Shown here piece after piece: positions 1-8,953 of a DNA stretch of 35,439 nt. Within the stretch, counting starts at the first letter, position 1. Each line of letters starts with the position of its first letter. The notes under the pieces were generated by a model. It saw only the letters and a list, made by a program, of their open reading frames with translations. It was not told the origin of the DNA and did no database searches. The stretch is from Sphingomonas sp. (lineage in GTDB: Bacteria > Pseudomonadota > Alphaproteobacteria > Sphingomonadales > Sphingomonadaceae). The stretch covers positions 1 through 35,439 of the forward strand of contig JAICSX010000021.1 of NCBI GenBank assembly GCA_025936675.1, written 5' to 3'. A program made the translations under genes and the position numbers.

Positions 1-588
1 AACACCGGCAGCTTCGTCTTTGCCGCCTATGGCCTCTGGCTAGCCCATCGACTTCCCTCAGGGAAGCAGGCCGCAGCGCTGCTCCTCGCGCTTGGCGGAG
101 CGGGGTTGCTGATGAGCGGCAGCTACGAACTTTCGCCCAAGCACTTCACCGGCGATCTCCTGACTCTGCTTGGCGGCCTGATGTACGGCGGCTACCTCAT
201 CTTCATCGAGCGTGCGCGGACCGAGCTCGAGCCCTTGCCGCTGTTGCTGCTTGCGACCCTGTTCGGGATTCCGCTGCTGCTGGCGATCAGCTTCGGGCTC
301 GGCGAGCAGATCTGGCCGCACAATTGGACACCGCTGATCATCTTCGCGCTGTCGAGCCAGGTGCTCGGCCAGGGGCTGCTCGTTTACTCGATCGGCACGC
401 TTCCGCCGCTCGTCGTCGGCTTGGGACTCCTAACGCAGCCGGCGATCTCCGCGACGGTCGGCTGGTTCGCTTATGGCGAGAGATTATCTGCGATGGACGT
501 GGTCGGTGCAGTCGGCATCGCAGCAGCGCTGGTGATCGTCCGGCTGCCCGATCGGGGCTTGCGCGCACCCGACGAGCCGCCCAGTTGA
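1..588 (+). CDS. DMT-family transporter (EamA domain), 3' part only
   Basis: The frame is open from base 1 to the TGA at 586-588, so the 5' end lies outside the window. The visible 195 residues are very hydrophobic, alternating membrane helices with short charged loops (for example HRLPSGKQ and ERARTELEP). This fits the second EamA repeat of a ten-helix drug/metabolite exporter of the inner membrane. A short charged tail (RLPDRGLRAPDEPPS) ends the protein. COQ9 starts 5 nt downstream, so the two may be cotranscribed. The substrate cannot be deduced from sequence. Confidence 0.8.
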   Translation, partial: NTGSFVFAAYGLWLAHRLPSGKQAAALLLALGGAGLLMSGSYELSPKHFTGDLLTLLGGLMYGGYLIFIERARTELEPLPLLLLATLFGIPLLLAISFGLGEQIWPHNWTPLIIFALSSQVLGQGLLVYSIGTLPPLVVGLGLLTQPAISATVGWFAYGERLSAMDVVGAVGIAAALVIVRLPDRGLRAPDEPPS

Positions 589-593
589 GCCGC

Positions 594-1247
594 ATGGAGT
601 CTCCGAGTCCGCTCGAGAAGCTGCGCCGCCAGCTCGCGCTCGTCGTTGGCGAGAATGCCGTGTTCGACGGCTGGAGCCGCGCCGCGGTCGATAGCGCCGC
701 TGCGCAGCTCGGGCTCGATCCCGTTCAGGCGCGGCTCGCCATGCCGAAGACGCAGGCCGGGTTGATCGACACGTACATCCGGGAAGTCGACCGTGCGCTC
801 GAAGCGTATTTCACGCCGAAGCGCCTGGAAAAGATGAAGATCCGCGAGAAAATCCGCTCGCTGATCTGGCGCCGGCTGGAAATCATGGGCCCGGCGCGAG
901 AGGCGATTCGAAGCGCGCTCGCCATCCTCGCCATGCCGCAGAATGTCCCGACGGCGCTGAAGGCCGGCTGGCGCACCGCGGACGTGATGTGGCGCATTGC
1001 CGGCGATACGAGCACCGATTTCAACCATTACACCAAGCGGATGACGCTCGGCGCGGTTTACACGTCGACGTTGCTTGTGTGGCTCGACGATCAGAGCGAA
1101 GACTGGACCGAGACGGCCGGCTTCCTCGATCGCCGGATCGACGACGTGATGAAGATCGAGAAGCTGAAGGCCGAATGGCGCGGCTCCTCTGCCCAGCGCC
1201 TAAGCGTCACCCGCTTCCTCGGTCGCCTGCGTTATCCGCCTAGGTAG
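594..1247 (+). CDS. COQ9 family protein (ubiquinone biosynthesis accessory)
   Basis: This is a 217-residue protein starting at the ATG 5 nt after the transporter stop. An upstream extension in the same frame is rejected because it overlaps the transporter gene. The C-terminal two thirds are helical, with segments such as IREKIRSLIWRRLEIM, DVMWRIAGDTSTDFNHYTKR and LDRRIDDVMKIEKLKA. These match the COQ9 family (TetR-like fold with a C-terminal lipid-binding half). Known family members bind isoprenoid lipid and assist the COQ7 hydroxylation step of ubiquinone synthesis; the role here is inferred from the family. No strong Shine-Dalgarno is visible, consistent with coupling to the upstream gene. 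Confidence 0.85.
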   Translation: MESPSPLEKLRRQLALVVGENAVFDGWSRAAVDSAAAQLGLDPVQARLAMPKTQAGLIDTYIREVDRALEAYFTPKRLEKMKIREKIRSLIWRRLEIMGPAREAIRSALAILAMPQNVPTALKAGWRTADVMWRIAGDTSTDFNHYTKRMTLGAVYTSTLLVWLDDQSEDWTETAGFLDRRIDDVMKIEKLKAEWRGSSAQRLSVTRFLGRLRYPPR

Positions 1248-1304
1248 AGCTACGTAGTTCAATCTCGAGCCGAGGGCTGTACTTTGCTCTGGCAAAGCAG
1301 AGCC

Positions 1305-1323
1305 GTTAATGATAATCACTCGC
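1305..1323 (+). promoter_or_regulatory. Fur box upstream of feoAB
   Basis: The 19-mer GTTAATGATAATCACTCGC matches the classical Fur consensus GATAATGATAATCATTATC at 15 of 19 positions, including the full central ATGATAATCA run. It ends 4 nt before the feoA ATG. It most likely mediates iron-dependent repression of feoAB. Just upstream, 1282-1303 holds short interlocking inverted repeats (CTTTG/CAAAG and GCTCT/AGAGC) that could be part of the promoter or operator. Confidence 0.8.
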
Positions 1324-1327
1324 AACA

Positions 1328-1609
1328 ATGAACGCGCCGTTCCAGCCTGAGCAGACCAGCCTCGACCGCCTGGCGGTCGGCACACAGGCGCGTGTTTGTT
1401 CGATTGACTGGGATGCGCTCGACGAAGCCGAGGGTTGCCGCCTCAGGCACTTCGGCTTCGACGAGGGTGTCACGGTCGAGCCGCTGCACCTTGGTCCGTT
1501 TGGTCGCGACCCGATTGCCATCCGTGTCGGGCGAATGACGGTCGCGATCCGGCGTGCACACGCGGGCGCAATTCGCGTTCAGCCGATCCAAGCCCACCCG
1601 ATCCGGTGA
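1328..1609 (+). CDS. feoA: FeoA, ferrous iron transport protein A
   Basis: This 93-residue protein has the FeoA SH3-like pattern. It has a conserved early segment (LDRLAVGTQARVCSIDWD), the 'RLRHFGFDEGVTVEPLHLGPFGRDPIAIRVG' block corresponding to the usual R-L-x-x-x-G-[FL]-x-x-G-x-x-V motif, and a terminal MTVAIRRAHAGAIRV strand. FeoA is a small cytoplasmic partner of the FeoB iron permease. A Fur box lies immediately upstream and feoB overlaps the 3' end by 4 nt (GTGA), so the pair is an iron-regulated, translationally coupled operon. The protein is slightly longer than the usual 75-85 residues because of a short N-terminal extension. Confidence 0.9.
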   Translation: MNAPFQPEQTSLDRLAVGTQARVCSIDWDALDEAEGCRLRHFGFDEGVTVEPLHLGPFGRDPIAIRVGRMTVAIRRAHAGAIRVQPIQAHPIR

Positions 1610-3462
1610 ACCACCTTCCGCTCGTTGCCGTCGCTGGCAGTCCGAATGCCGGCAAGAGCGCGCTGTTTAATGCGCTGACAGGAGCGCGGCAGAAGGTCGG
1701 CAATTATCCGGGCGTCACCGTGGAACGCCATTCAGGCCGGCTCACGCTGGCCGACGGCCGGCCTGTCGAGATAGTCGACCTGCCCGGTGCATACAGCTTG
1801 GAGCCAGCGAGCCCCGACGAAGCCGTCACTCGCGATGTTCTACTGGGAAAGCAGGCGGGCGAGCGCCAGCCCGACGCTTTGGTCATCGTCCTCGACGCAT
1901 CCAATCTCGACAACCATCTCCGCTTCGCGTTGCAACTGATCGAGCTCGGCCACCCAACGATTGTCGCGCTGAACATGGTTGATCTAGCGAAGCGCGACGG
2001 ACTCGAGCTGGACTCGCACCGCCTGGCAGCCGAGCTGGGCGTTCCGGTCGTTGAGACGGTCGCCGTTCGCCGTCGTGGCATTGTCGAGCTGCAGGCGGCG
2101 CTCGACGACATGCTCTCCGCGCCGTTCTGCGGGGTCCACAAGCATGTGAAGAGCGACCTCGTGCATCTCCAGCGCCGGGCGCGCGAGATCGCGACCGCGA
2201 CAGTGGTCAGCGAGACGCCGGTCCGGCGCTGGACTCACCGGTTGGACGGCGTGCTGCTCCACCCGATCGTCGGGCCGATCATACTCGCACTGATCATGTT
2301 CGTGATGTTCCAGGCGGTTTTCGCCTGGAGCCAGTTGCCGGTCGCGTGGATCGCCGACGGTGTCGCCTGGCTATCGAATGCCGTTTCGGGCGCGCTGCCC
2401 GATGGTTTTCTCCGGTCGATGCTCGTCGACGGCGTGATCGCGGGCGTCGGCGCGGTGATCACTTTCCTGCCGCAAATCCTGATCCTGTTCTTCTTCATCC
2501 TGCTTTTGGAAGGCACCGGCTACATGGTTCGCGCCGCCTTCTTGATGGACAAGCTGATGCATGGAGTCGGGCTGTCGGGGCGCGCCTTCATTCCGCTGCT
2601 GTCGAGCTTCGCCTGCGCAGTCCCTGGGATCATGGCGACTCGCACGATCGACGATCCCAAGGACCGCTTGACGACGATCCTGGTGGCGCCGCTGATGACC
2701 TGCTCCGCCCGCCTTCCGGTCTACACGTTGATCATCGCCGCCTTCATCCCGAACCGGCAATTGGCCTGGGGTGTGGGCCTGCAGGGCGTCGTGATGTTCG
2801 GCCTGTACATTATCGGAATCGCCGGGGCCTTGCTCGCGGCGCTCGTGCTCCGGCGTGGTATCCTAAAGGGTAGCGGCGGCGGCTTCATGATGGAGCTTCC
2901 CAAATATCAATGGCCGCCGCTCAAGGACGTCGCTCTCGGCATCCTCACCCGCGCCCAGATCTTCCTGAAGCGCGCGGGCACGATTATCCTTGGTACGACG
3001 ATCATCCTCTGGGCGCTCGCCAGCGTGCCGCAGGCCGGCCCGGGCCAGAAGCAGAGCGAAGTCTCGATTGCCGGCCACATCGCCACCGGCATCGAAACAG
3101 TCGTGAGGCCCATCGGCTTCAACCATGACATCAGCCTTGCCCTGCTACCGGCGATGGCGGCGCGCGAAGTCGCCGTCAGCGCGATCGCGACCGTCTACTC
3201 GATCGATTCGCCGGACGAGCAGGCCGGTGCAGAGAAGCTTCAGCAAAATCTTCAGCATCGCTGGTCACTGGCGACGGCGCTCGCCTTCCTCGCCTGGTTC
3301 GTGTTCGCGCCGCAGTGCATCTCGACGATCGCCGTCACGCGCCGCGAAACCAACGGCTGGAAGTGGCCGCTTTTCATGGTGACTTATCTATTCGCACTGG
3401 CCTATCTCGCGGCAGGAGCGACCTATTGGATTGCGGTCGCAGCGGGACTCGGAGGAACGTGA
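1606..3462 (+). CDS. feoB: FeoB, ferrous iron transporter with N-terminal GTPase
   Basis: I place the start at GTG 1606, which overlaps the feoA stop as GTGA; the reading frame is open further upstream, but that part overlaps feoA. The product is 618 residues. The G domain is intact: G1 GSPNAGKS (about 11-18), G2 Thr in NYPGVTVE, G3 DLPG (about 58-61) and G4 NMVD (about 123-126). It is followed by a helical spacer and the polytopic Gate/core membrane domain, with FeoB signatures [18 protein letters not shown] and [12 protein letters not shown], whose Cys residues are conserved in the family. It imports Fe2+ across the inner membrane. It is near the short end for FeoB and lacks a long C-terminal soluble tail. 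ssb begins 1 nt after its stop codon. Confidence 0.95.
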   Translation: MNHLPLVAVAGSPNAGKSALFNALTGARQKVGNYPGVTVERHSGRLTLADGRPVEIVDLPGAYSLEPASPDEAVTRDVLLGKQAGERQPDALVIVLDASNLDNHLRFALQLIELGHPTIVALNMVDLAKRDGLELDSHRLAAELGVPVVETVAVRRRGIVELQAALDDMLSAPFCGVHKHVKSDLVHLQRRAREIATATVVSETPVRRWTHRLDGVLLHPIVGPIILALIMFVMFQAVFAWSQLPVAWIADGVAWLSNAVSGALPDGFLRSMLVDGVIAGVGAVITFLPQILILFFFILLLEGTGYMVRAAFLMDKLMHGVGLSGRAFIPLLSSFACAVPGIMATRTIDDPKDRLTTILVAPLMTCSARLPVYTLIIAAFIPNRQLAWGVGLQGVVMFGLYIIGIAGALLAALVLRRGILKGSGGGFMMELPKYQWPPLKDVALGILTRAQIFLKRAGTIILGTTIILWALASVPQAGPGQKQSEVSIAGHIATGIETVVRPIGFNHDISLALLPAMAAREVAVSAIATVYSIDSPDEQAGAEKLQQNLQHRWSLATALAFLAWFVFAPQCISTIAVTRRETNGWKWPLFMVTYLFALAYLAAGATYWIAVAAGLGGT

Positions 3463-3463
3463 C

Positions 3464-3949
3464 ATGGCGGGCGTGAATAAGGTTATCCTGGTCGGCAATC
3501 TGGGCGCGGACCCCGAAGCCCGCTCGCTCAACAACGGCGGCGAAGTGGTGAACATGCGAGTCGCCACTTCCGAGCAATGGAAGGACAAGGACGGCAACCG
3601 CCAGGAGCGGACCGAGTGGCACCAGGTCGTGATCTTCAACGAGAACCTCGGCCGGGTCGCGAAGAACTATTTGCGCAAGGGGAGCAAAGTCTATCTCGAG
3701 GGGCAGATCCAGACCCGCAAGTGGCAGGATCAGTCGGGCAATGACCGCTATTCCACCGAGATCGTCCTGCAGCGCTTCCGCGGCGAACTCGTGCTGCTCG
3801 ACAGCCGTGAAGGGGCCGGAGGCGGCCGTGGTGCATTCAACGAGGACTTTGGTGGCGATGATTTCGGCGGCGGTTCTTCACAGCGCACTCAATCGCGGCC
3901 GCAGCCCGCGGCCTTCGACAGCGATCTGGACGACGACGTCCCGTTCTAG
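3464..3949 (+). CDS. ssb: Single-stranded DNA-binding protein
   Basis: This 161-residue SSB has the canonical OB-fold start ([20 protein letters not shown]) and the family segments [27 protein letters not shown] and a Gly-rich linker. It ends in the acidic tip DDDVPF, which recruits replication and repair partners. The ATG lies 1 nt after the feoB stop and its Shine-Dalgarno (GGAGG, 3451-3455) is inside the feoB coding sequence. No intergenic promoter is therefore possible; any private promoter must lie within feoB. The 3' end overlaps the convergent DUF177 gene by 4 nt. Confidence 0.95.
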   Translation: MAGVNKVILVGNLGADPEARSLNNGGEVVNMRVATSEQWKDKDGNRQERTEWHQVVIFNENLGRVAKNYLRKGSKVYLEGQIQTRKWQDQSGNDRYSTEIVLQRFRGELVLLDSREGAGGGRGAFNEDFGGDDFGGGSSQRTQSRPQPAAFDSDLDDDVPF

Positions 3950-4467
3950 AAATCGCTACCCTTCTTGAGAGCTGCCAGAGCGGCGAACGGACTGGCCTGC
4001 TCTTCCGTCAGCGCACCCGCTTCCTTGAGCGCGGCATCGGCCGCCGCACTTCGCGGATAAGGATCCACGCTCAGACCCAGCGTATCGGCAACCGCGCCGC
4101 CTAGGTCGATCGCCGCGCCGTCGTAGAAAACCACGTCGCAATCCGATTCGCCAAGCTCGATCTCCTCGTCAGGTCCGCTCGCCGGCGGCTCGGGGCAAAA
4201 GAGAAGCGCGAATGGTTCATCCACATGCGCGGCGATCGGCTCGCTAGTGACGACGCAAGCCTGCTCGAGCGCAGCAACCAGCCGTCCTTCGGCCCGCACG
4301 ACCTCGCCTGACTTCGACAGCGTGACATGCGCCTCGAGACGATTGATCGAGGAGAGGCCGAGCCTTTTCGCAACCGACTTCAGTTCGGCATCGTCGGCAG
4401 TGAGGTCGATGCGCTCGCCGTCACGGATTTGATCCAGGCGAATGTGATGAGCGAAACGGTCGATCAT
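3946..4467 (-). CDS. DUF177 (YceD-like) family protein
   Basis: This 173-residue acidic protein matches the DUF177/YceD family. It has an N-terminal beta-rich part ([29 protein letters not shown], where the family usually has C-x-R-x-L), a central acidic stretch, and the conserved D-x-G-x-x-x-D-x-LxLxxxPYPR ending ([21 protein letters not shown]). The E. coli homologue is linked to 23S rRNA accumulation; in many bacteria the gene is next to rpmF, but not here. Its ATG overlaps the TGA of the upstream chaperone gene (ATGA), so the two are coupled. It converges on ssb with a 4-nt overlap. Confidence 0.8.
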   Translation of the reverse strand: MIDRFAHHIRLDQIRDGERIDLTADDAELKSVAKRLGLSSINRLEAHVTLSKSGEVVRAEGRLVAALEQACVVTSEPIAAHVDEPFALLFCPEPPASGPDEEIELGESDCDVVFYDGAAIDLGGAVADTLGLSVDPYPRSAAADAALKEAGALTEEQASPFAALAALKKGSDF

Positions 4468-4976
4468 CGAATTTCGCCCTCCAGCAGTGTCTCGAGCGGT
4501 GCGGCGTCGAGTCTCGTCCAGAGCTCACGCAGCGCTTCAGCGGCATAGCTCAGAGGCTGAGGGTCGACTGTCTCCTTGTACAAGCTCTCGCCCGTGGCCG
4601 CAGTCCAATCTGCATTGTCGGCAACCGTGCTGCGCCACAATTCGGTCCGGCGCGCGAGCATGCCCACCAGCTTGCGAACCACTTTCCCGAGCGTCGGATC
4701 GCCGAGGCCGAGCTCACGATGCTCGCTTTCCATGACCGTGATGAACCGCTCGGTCAGCGCCACGGACGCGCGATTGCCCGCGTCGTCCTCTCGTTCCAGC
4801 CGCACGAGCGCGAGCGCGGTAACGGTCGCAAGAACCGCGAACCGGCCGTCGAGTGTATCTGCAACCGCACCTTCGACATACCAGGCGCGCCGCCGGGCTT
4901 CCTCGGTCAGGGCCCCGAACAGCGCCTCACCGCTTGGCCGTTCAGCCGTTAATCCCCGGAACAGGAAGGCCAGCAT
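4464..4976 (-). CDS. Ubiquinol-cytochrome c chaperone family protein
   Basis: The product matches the ubiquinol-cytochrome c chaperone (CBP3-like) family: an all-helical 170-residue protein containing WYVEGAVADTLDGRFAVLATVTALALVRLE, ALTERFITVMESEHRELGLGDPTLGKVVRKL and a C-terminal YAAEALRELWTRLDA helix. I choose ATG 4976 over an upstream start at 5045. It is preceded by AAAAGGACCT (a good Shine-Dalgarno) and gives the family-like beginning MLAFLFRGL. Family members assist biogenesis of cytochrome b in the bc1 complex. It is followed by the DUF177 gene with an ATGA overlap. Confidence 0.85.
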   Translation of the reverse strand: MLAFLFRGLTAERPSGEALFGALTEEARRRAWYVEGAVADTLDGRFAVLATVTALALVRLEREDDAGNRASVALTERFITVMESEHRELGLGDPTLGKVVRKLVGMLARRTELWRSTVADNADWTAATGESLYKETVDPQPLSYAAEALRELWTRLDAAPLETLLEGEIR

Positions 4977-5121
4977 AGGTCCTTTTACGCCTCGAGCTGC
5001 GATTTGGCTGGAGCTCGCGCTTGCGTCGCTCCGTCTCTCCCGCATATTGAGGCCCGGGCCCCTTCACGCAAGGCGGCTGTCCCGGCGCGAGTATGAGCGT
5101 CTCAAGCAAAGGTTCTTTTGA

Positions 5122-5598
5122 ATGAAGCGTGCGGCGATGACGACCATGACTTTGGCGGCAGCCATGCTGCTAGCGGGCTGCGCCCAGATGCACGCGCACA
5201 AGGGCATGGTCCTGGATCCGCGCCTTGCGAGCTCGGTCCAGCCGGGGGTCGACAATAAGGACAGCGTCGAAAAGCTGCTCGGACGGCCGAGCTTCGTCGG
5301 CGAGTTCACGCCGAACGACTGGTACTATGTCTCGCGCGACACCAACCAGATCGGCTTTCGCAATCCGCGGGTTACCAAGCAGACGGTGATGCTTGTCCGC
5401 TTCGACCAGAAAGGGAATGTCGCTTCCGTCCAGCGCACCGGCAAGGAGCTGGTGATGAACGTTCACCCCTACGGCAAGCAGACCCCGACGCTGGGCCGCA
5501 AGCGCAGCTTCTTCCAGGAACTTTTCGGCAATATCGGCGCTGTGAGTACTGGCGGCACTCCGGGCGAGGGTGGCGGAGGCAACGGCCCCGGGCAGTAG
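5122..5598 (+). CDS. bamE: BamE-type outer membrane assembly lipoprotein
   Basis: This 158-residue lipoprotein has a lipoprotein signal ending in LLAGC (Cys20). The mature part carries the SmpA/OmlA (BamE) domain: VQPGVDNKDSVEKLLGRPSFVGEFTPNDWYYVSR followed by VMLVRFDQKGNVASVQ. BamE is an outer-membrane lipoprotein subunit of the BAM complex that folds beta-barrel proteins. The C-terminus is a Gly-rich low-complexity tail (GGTPGEGGGGNGPGQ). The gene is divergent from the bc1 chaperone gene across about 145 bp. A small GC hairpin (5599-5612) follows the stop but has no T-run. Confidence 0.88.
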   Translation: MKRAAMTTMTLAAAMLLAGCAQMHAHKGMVLDPRLASSVQPGVDNKDSVEKLLGRPSFVGEFTPNDWYYVSRDTNQIGFRNPRVTKQTVMLVRFDQKGNVASVQRTGKELVMNVHPYGKQTPTLGRKRSFFQELFGNIGAVSTGGTPGEGGGGNGPGQ

Positions 5599-5639
5599 GC
5601 GCGCTTCCGCGCAGCAGCTGTTTCGCTTAAGCGTCGTTC

Positions 5640-6407
5640 ATGGACGCTACGCCGGCCGGCATGACCTATGCCGATTACCTCGATCTGAAGGACTTGCTCG
5701 GCGCACAGAAGCCGCGCTCGGACCATCACGACGAGATGTTGTTCATCATCATCCACCAGACCAAAGAGCTGTGGATGAAGGAAATGCTGCACGAGCTGCG
5801 GTTCGCGACGCCCCTTGTGGAGCAGGGCCGCTTCGCCGAGGCTTACAAGGTGATGGCGCGGATCAGCCGGATCCAGGCGGTCATGACTTTGTCGTGGGAC
5901 GTGCTGTCGACGCTCACGCCGGTGGACTACCTCCAGTTCAGGAACGTGCTCGGCACGGCGTCGGGCTTTCAGTCGCCCCAGTTCCGTGAGATCGAGTTCC
6001 GCCTCGGCCTCAAGGAGCCCAATTTCGTCAATCACTATCCCGAAGGCAGCGAGGAGCGCGCGGTGCTGCAGCGGGCGCTAAACGAACCTAGCCTCCGCGA
6101 AGCCGCCCTTGGTGCACTGGAGCGAGCCGGGTTTGATTTGGGCGACCGCTCCGAGGAAGCAATCGCCGCCGCGTGGCTTGAGGTTTACCGGGCACCCGAC
6201 CGCTGGTTCGATCTTTACGAGCTCGCCGAGAAGCTGCTCGATATCGACGACGCGATGGTTGCGTGGCGGCAGAAGCATGTGCTGACCGTCGAGCGGATCA
6301 TCGGCAACAAGCCTGGCACCGGCGGTTCGGCCGGAGCGCCATACCTCCGCAAGACCCTGGAGAAGCGACTGTTCCCGGAGTTGTGGGCACTGAGGACCGC
6401 TCTTTGA
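5640..6407 (+). CDS. kynA: Tryptophan 2,3-dioxygenase
   Basis: This 255-residue haem dioxygenase opens tryptophan to N-formylkynurenine, the first step of the kynurenine pathway. Family motifs are all present: TYADYLDLKDLLGAQKP; FIIIHQTKELWMK with the active-site His39; LQFRNVLGTASGFQS with the substrate carboxylate-binding Arg101; and WRQKHVLTVERIIG with the proximal haem ligand His213, followed by GTGGSAGAPYL. Length is normal for bacterial TDO. No clear Shine-Dalgarno precedes the ATG; a 10-bp palindrome (CGCTTAAGCG, 5624-5633) lies just upstream. The stop overlaps the next gene (TTGA). Confidence 0.95.
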   Translation: MDATPAGMTYADYLDLKDLLGAQKPRSDHHDEMLFIIIHQTKELWMKEMLHELRFATPLVEQGRFAEAYKVMARISRIQAVMTLSWDVLSTLTPVDYLQFRNVLGTASGFQSPQFREIEFRLGLKEPNFVNHYPEGSEERAVLQRALNEPSLREAALGALERAGFDLGDRSEEAIAAAWLEVYRAPDRWFDLYELAEKLLDIDDAMVAWRQKHVLTVERIIGNKPGTGGSAGAPYLRKTLEKRLFPELWALRTAL

Positions 6408-7561
6408 GCTTCAAACGGCTGTTTAGCCGCAGCCTCGAAGCGGATCCCACGCGGCTGCACTTTGCTGCCCATAGTCATCACCTCTGGCCCGACGCCAGCT
6501 ACGAAGGCCACGTGCAGGCGTGGACCGATGCTGCGCGCCTCGCCGATCGCAAGTGGGACAAGGTCATGGATGAGGTGTGGCCGGCCGCGCAGCGCGAGGT
6601 CGCCGCCGAGCTTGGGACGAGGCAGCCGGGCGCGATTGTCTTTGCCCCGAATACCCATGAGCTGCTGCTTCGCCTGATGGCGGCGGTTTCAGAAAACTGG
6701 CCCATCAAGGTGCTGACGAGCGACGGTGAGTTCCACAGCGCTCGGCGGCAGTTCGCGCGTTGGGAGGAGTCCGGAGCCGTAGTGCTCGAGCGCGTTCCAC
6801 TCGAACCGTTCGAGACATTTTCGGATCGCTTTCTTGCGGCAGCGCAATCTGACGGCCACGACTTCATCTTCGTCAGCCAGGTCATGTTTGGGAGCGGCCT
6901 GGTCTTCGATCGTGTCGATGAATTGGCTGCGTTCGCCAAGCCCGAGGGTCCTTGGGTGGTCATCGACGGTTACCATGCCTTCATGGCCCTCGAGAGGCCG
7001 TTCGGTACCGCCGGGGCCGCATCGGCTTTCTATATCGGCGGAGGCTACAAATATGCGATGTCCGGTGAGGGCTGCGCGTTCATGTATGCTCCACGCGGCT
7101 ATTGCGAGCGGCCGAGGATCACCGGCTGGTTCGCCGAATTCGAAGATTTGAGCTTGCCTCCGGGAAGCGTCGGCTATGCGAAGGACGCGCGCCGCTTCCT
7201 CGGGGCGACGTTCGACCCGTCCGGCCTTTATCGTTTCACTGCAGTCCGCCGCATGCTCGCGGAGAATGGCCTGACGACCGAGCGAATCTCCGCCCATTGC
7301 GCGGCACTTCAGCAGCGCCTGCTCGGATCAATCGGCAACACGGCACTCGCGAATGCGGAGCTGCTCAACCCGCTCGACAAAAGCCCACACGCCCGCTTTC
7401 TCGCCTTCCGCAGCCCGAATGCTGAGCGCTGGTATGCCGAACTGAAGGCGAAGAACTGCATCACCGACGTGCGTGGCGACGTGCTGAGGGTCGGATTCGG
7501 AATCTATCAGGACGAGGCCGACGTCGATCGCCTCGCCTCGCTATTGGGGAAGCTCAATTGA
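6404..7561 (+). CDS. Kynureninase-like PLP enzyme (class V aminotransferase fold)
   Basis: The start is set at TTG 6404, which overlaps the dioxygenase stop as TTGA. GTG 6383 is a possible alternative, and no ATG occurs until about residue 55. The 385-residue product has a fold-type I PLP layout: VVIDGYHAF with the pyridine-binding Asp188, then the Schiff-base lysine in GGGYKYAMSGEG (Lys216), which resembles the kynureninase YKYLNGGPG motif. Kynureninase splits kynurenine (or 3-hydroxykynurenine) into anthranilate and alanine. The position between TDO and a transporter supports this role. The N-terminal AAHSHHLWPD differs from classical kynureninases, so the substrate is inferred. No kynurenine formamidase gene is in the window. 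Confidence 0.75.
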   Translation: MSFKRLFSRSLEADPTRLHFAAHSHHLWPDASYEGHVQAWTDAARLADRKWDKVMDEVWPAAQREVAAELGTRQPGAIVFAPNTHELLLRLMAAVSENWPIKVLTSDGEFHSARRQFARWEESGAVVLERVPLEPFETFSDRFLAAAQSDGHDFIFVSQVMFGSGLVFDRVDELAAFAKPEGPWVVIDGYHAFMALERPFGTAGAASAFYIGGGYKYAMSGEGCAFMYAPRGYCERPRITGWFAEFEDLSLPPGSVGYAKDARRFLGATFDPSGLYRFTAVRRMLAENGLTTERISAHCAALQQRLLGSIGNTALANAELLNPLDKSPHARFLAFRSPNAERWYAELKAKNCITDVRGDVLRVGFGIYQDEADVDRLASLLGKLN

Positions 7562-8820
7562 ACGCACATGCCGATCTGCGCCGGAGCAACGCCTCGCTCC
7601 TCCTCGCGCTTCTGCTGCTGGCCTACATCTTCAACTATCTCGACCGGCAGATCCTCGGCATCCTAGCCGGGCCGATTATCACCGAGCTTCACTTCACCGA
7701 CAGGCAATTTGGAGCTCTCAGCGGCCCGCCTTTCGCCCTACTATACTCGGCGCTTGGAATCCCGTTTGCCTATCTCGCCGATCGAACCAGCCGCAGCCGT
7801 GTCATCGCCGCCGCAGTGGCTGTCTGGAGCGCCTTCACTGGAGCCTGCGGCACCGCGATCACGTTCTGGCAATTCTTCGTGTTCCGGATGGGTGTGGGCG
7901 TCGGCGAGGCCGGCGGAGTCGCTCCATCCTATGCGCTGATCGCCGATTACTTTCCGCCTGACCGGCGAGCACGGGCGCTGGCGATCTTCTCGCTCGGAGT
8001 CCCCATCGGCCTTGCCCTTGGGACACTGATAGGCGCCTATATCGCAGCGGCGATCAGTTGGCGCGCCGCCTTTTACACGATGGGCGTGGCGGGGATCGTG
8101 CTTGCCCCGATCATGCTGATTTTCGTGCGCGATGCCGCGAAGCCCGCGCCGAGCATAACTTCCGCGCCGATCGGGCAAGTGTTTCCGATGATCGCCGGCA
8201 AACCCGTGTTCTGGCTGCTCGCCTTCGCTGCTTCCTGCAGCTCTCTTTCGGGTTACGGCCTCGCCGTCTGGACTCCCTCGGTGCTCGAGCGGAGCTTCCA
8301 CATGGGGCTGATCCCACGCGGGCAATTCATGGCTTCGGTCGTATTCATCGGGGGATGCATTGGGGTCTACGGCGGGGGCTGGCTCGCCGACCGGCTCGGC
8401 CACCGCGATCGCGGCTGGTATGCGAAGCTTCCGGCGATCGCTTGGCTAATCACAGCCCCCACCTTCGCGGCGGGATTGCTCGCGCCGAACCTTTGGGTCG
8501 CATGGCCGCTGCTCTTGATCCCAAACGCACTCAATATCCTGTGGCTGGGTCCAGTGATCACGGCCGTCCAGCACCTTGTGCCGCAGCGTATGCGAGCAAC
8601 CGCCTCGGCGAGCTTCCTACTGATCAACAACCTCATCGGGCTCGGTGTCGGGCCGTACCTGATCGGCGCGATCTCCACCGCCCTCAAGCACAGCTACGGC
8701 ACGGAGGCGCTCCGCTACGCAGCCGTTGCAGTCACCGCCTTCTATCTCCTCGCTGCTCTGCTGATGACTTTCTGCGTTTCGAAGCTGAGGACGAGCTGGG
8801 TCGAGGATCAGGCGGCCTGA
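7558..8820 (+). CDS. MFS transporter, spinster-like
   Basis: This is a 420-residue major facilitator protein with about twelve hydrophobic segments. It opens with the spinster-type motif YIFNYLDRQILGILAGPI, has an RxSRSR loop between helices 2 and 3, and shows the GEAGGVAPSYALIADYFPPDRRARALAI block typical of this subfamily. The start is TTG 7558, overlapping the previous stop as TTGA, the second such junction in this operon. Its position implies import of tryptophan or export/import of a kynurenine-pathway metabolite, but the substrate is not readable from sequence. No Rho-independent terminator follows. Confidence 0.85.
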   Translation: MNAHADLRRSNASLLLALLLLAYIFNYLDRQILGILAGPIITELHFTDRQFGALSGPPFALLYSALGIPFAYLADRTSRSRVIAAAVAVWSAFTGACGTAITFWQFFVFRMGVGVGEAGGVAPSYALIADYFPPDRRARALAIFSLGVPIGLALGTLIGAYIAAAISWRAAFYTMGVAGIVLAPIMLIFVRDAAKPAPSITSAPIGQVFPMIAGKPVFWLLAFAASCSSLSGYGLAVWTPSVLERSFHMGLIPRGQFMASVVFIGGCIGVYGGGWLADRLGHRDRGWYAKLPAIAWLITAPTFAAGLLAPNLWVAWPLLLIPNALNILWLGPVITAVQHLVPQRMRATASASFLLINNLIGLGVGPYLIGAISTALKHSYGTEALRYAAVAVTAFYLLAALLMTFCVSKLRTSWVEDQAA

Positions 8821-8903
8821 AGTCTGTCTAACTATCTGAACGAACAAGAAATTTCAGGTTCAGCCTAGTGCGCTAAGGTGCAGGTTCCAGTCGTTTAAGC
8901 GTT

Positions 8904-8928
8904 GGAACGGTGCAGCGAACGGACCGTT
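8904..8928 (+). promoter_or_regulatory. EcfG-type general stress response promoter
   Basis: GGAAC (8904-8908) is followed after exactly 16 nt by CGTT (8925-8928). This is the published consensus for EcfG, the alphaproteobacterial general-stress sigma factor (GGAAC-N16/17-CGTT). Transcription would begin near 8935, just ahead of the strong Shine-Dalgarno AAAGGAG (8940-8946) of the Gly/His/Tyr-rich protein gene. Confidence 0.65.
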
Positions 8929-8953
8929 TTTCCCGTTCGAAAGGAGATTTCTC

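Noticed and set aside
5599..5612. Terminator after bamE
   Set aside because: A 5-bp GC hairpin is present but no T-run follows.
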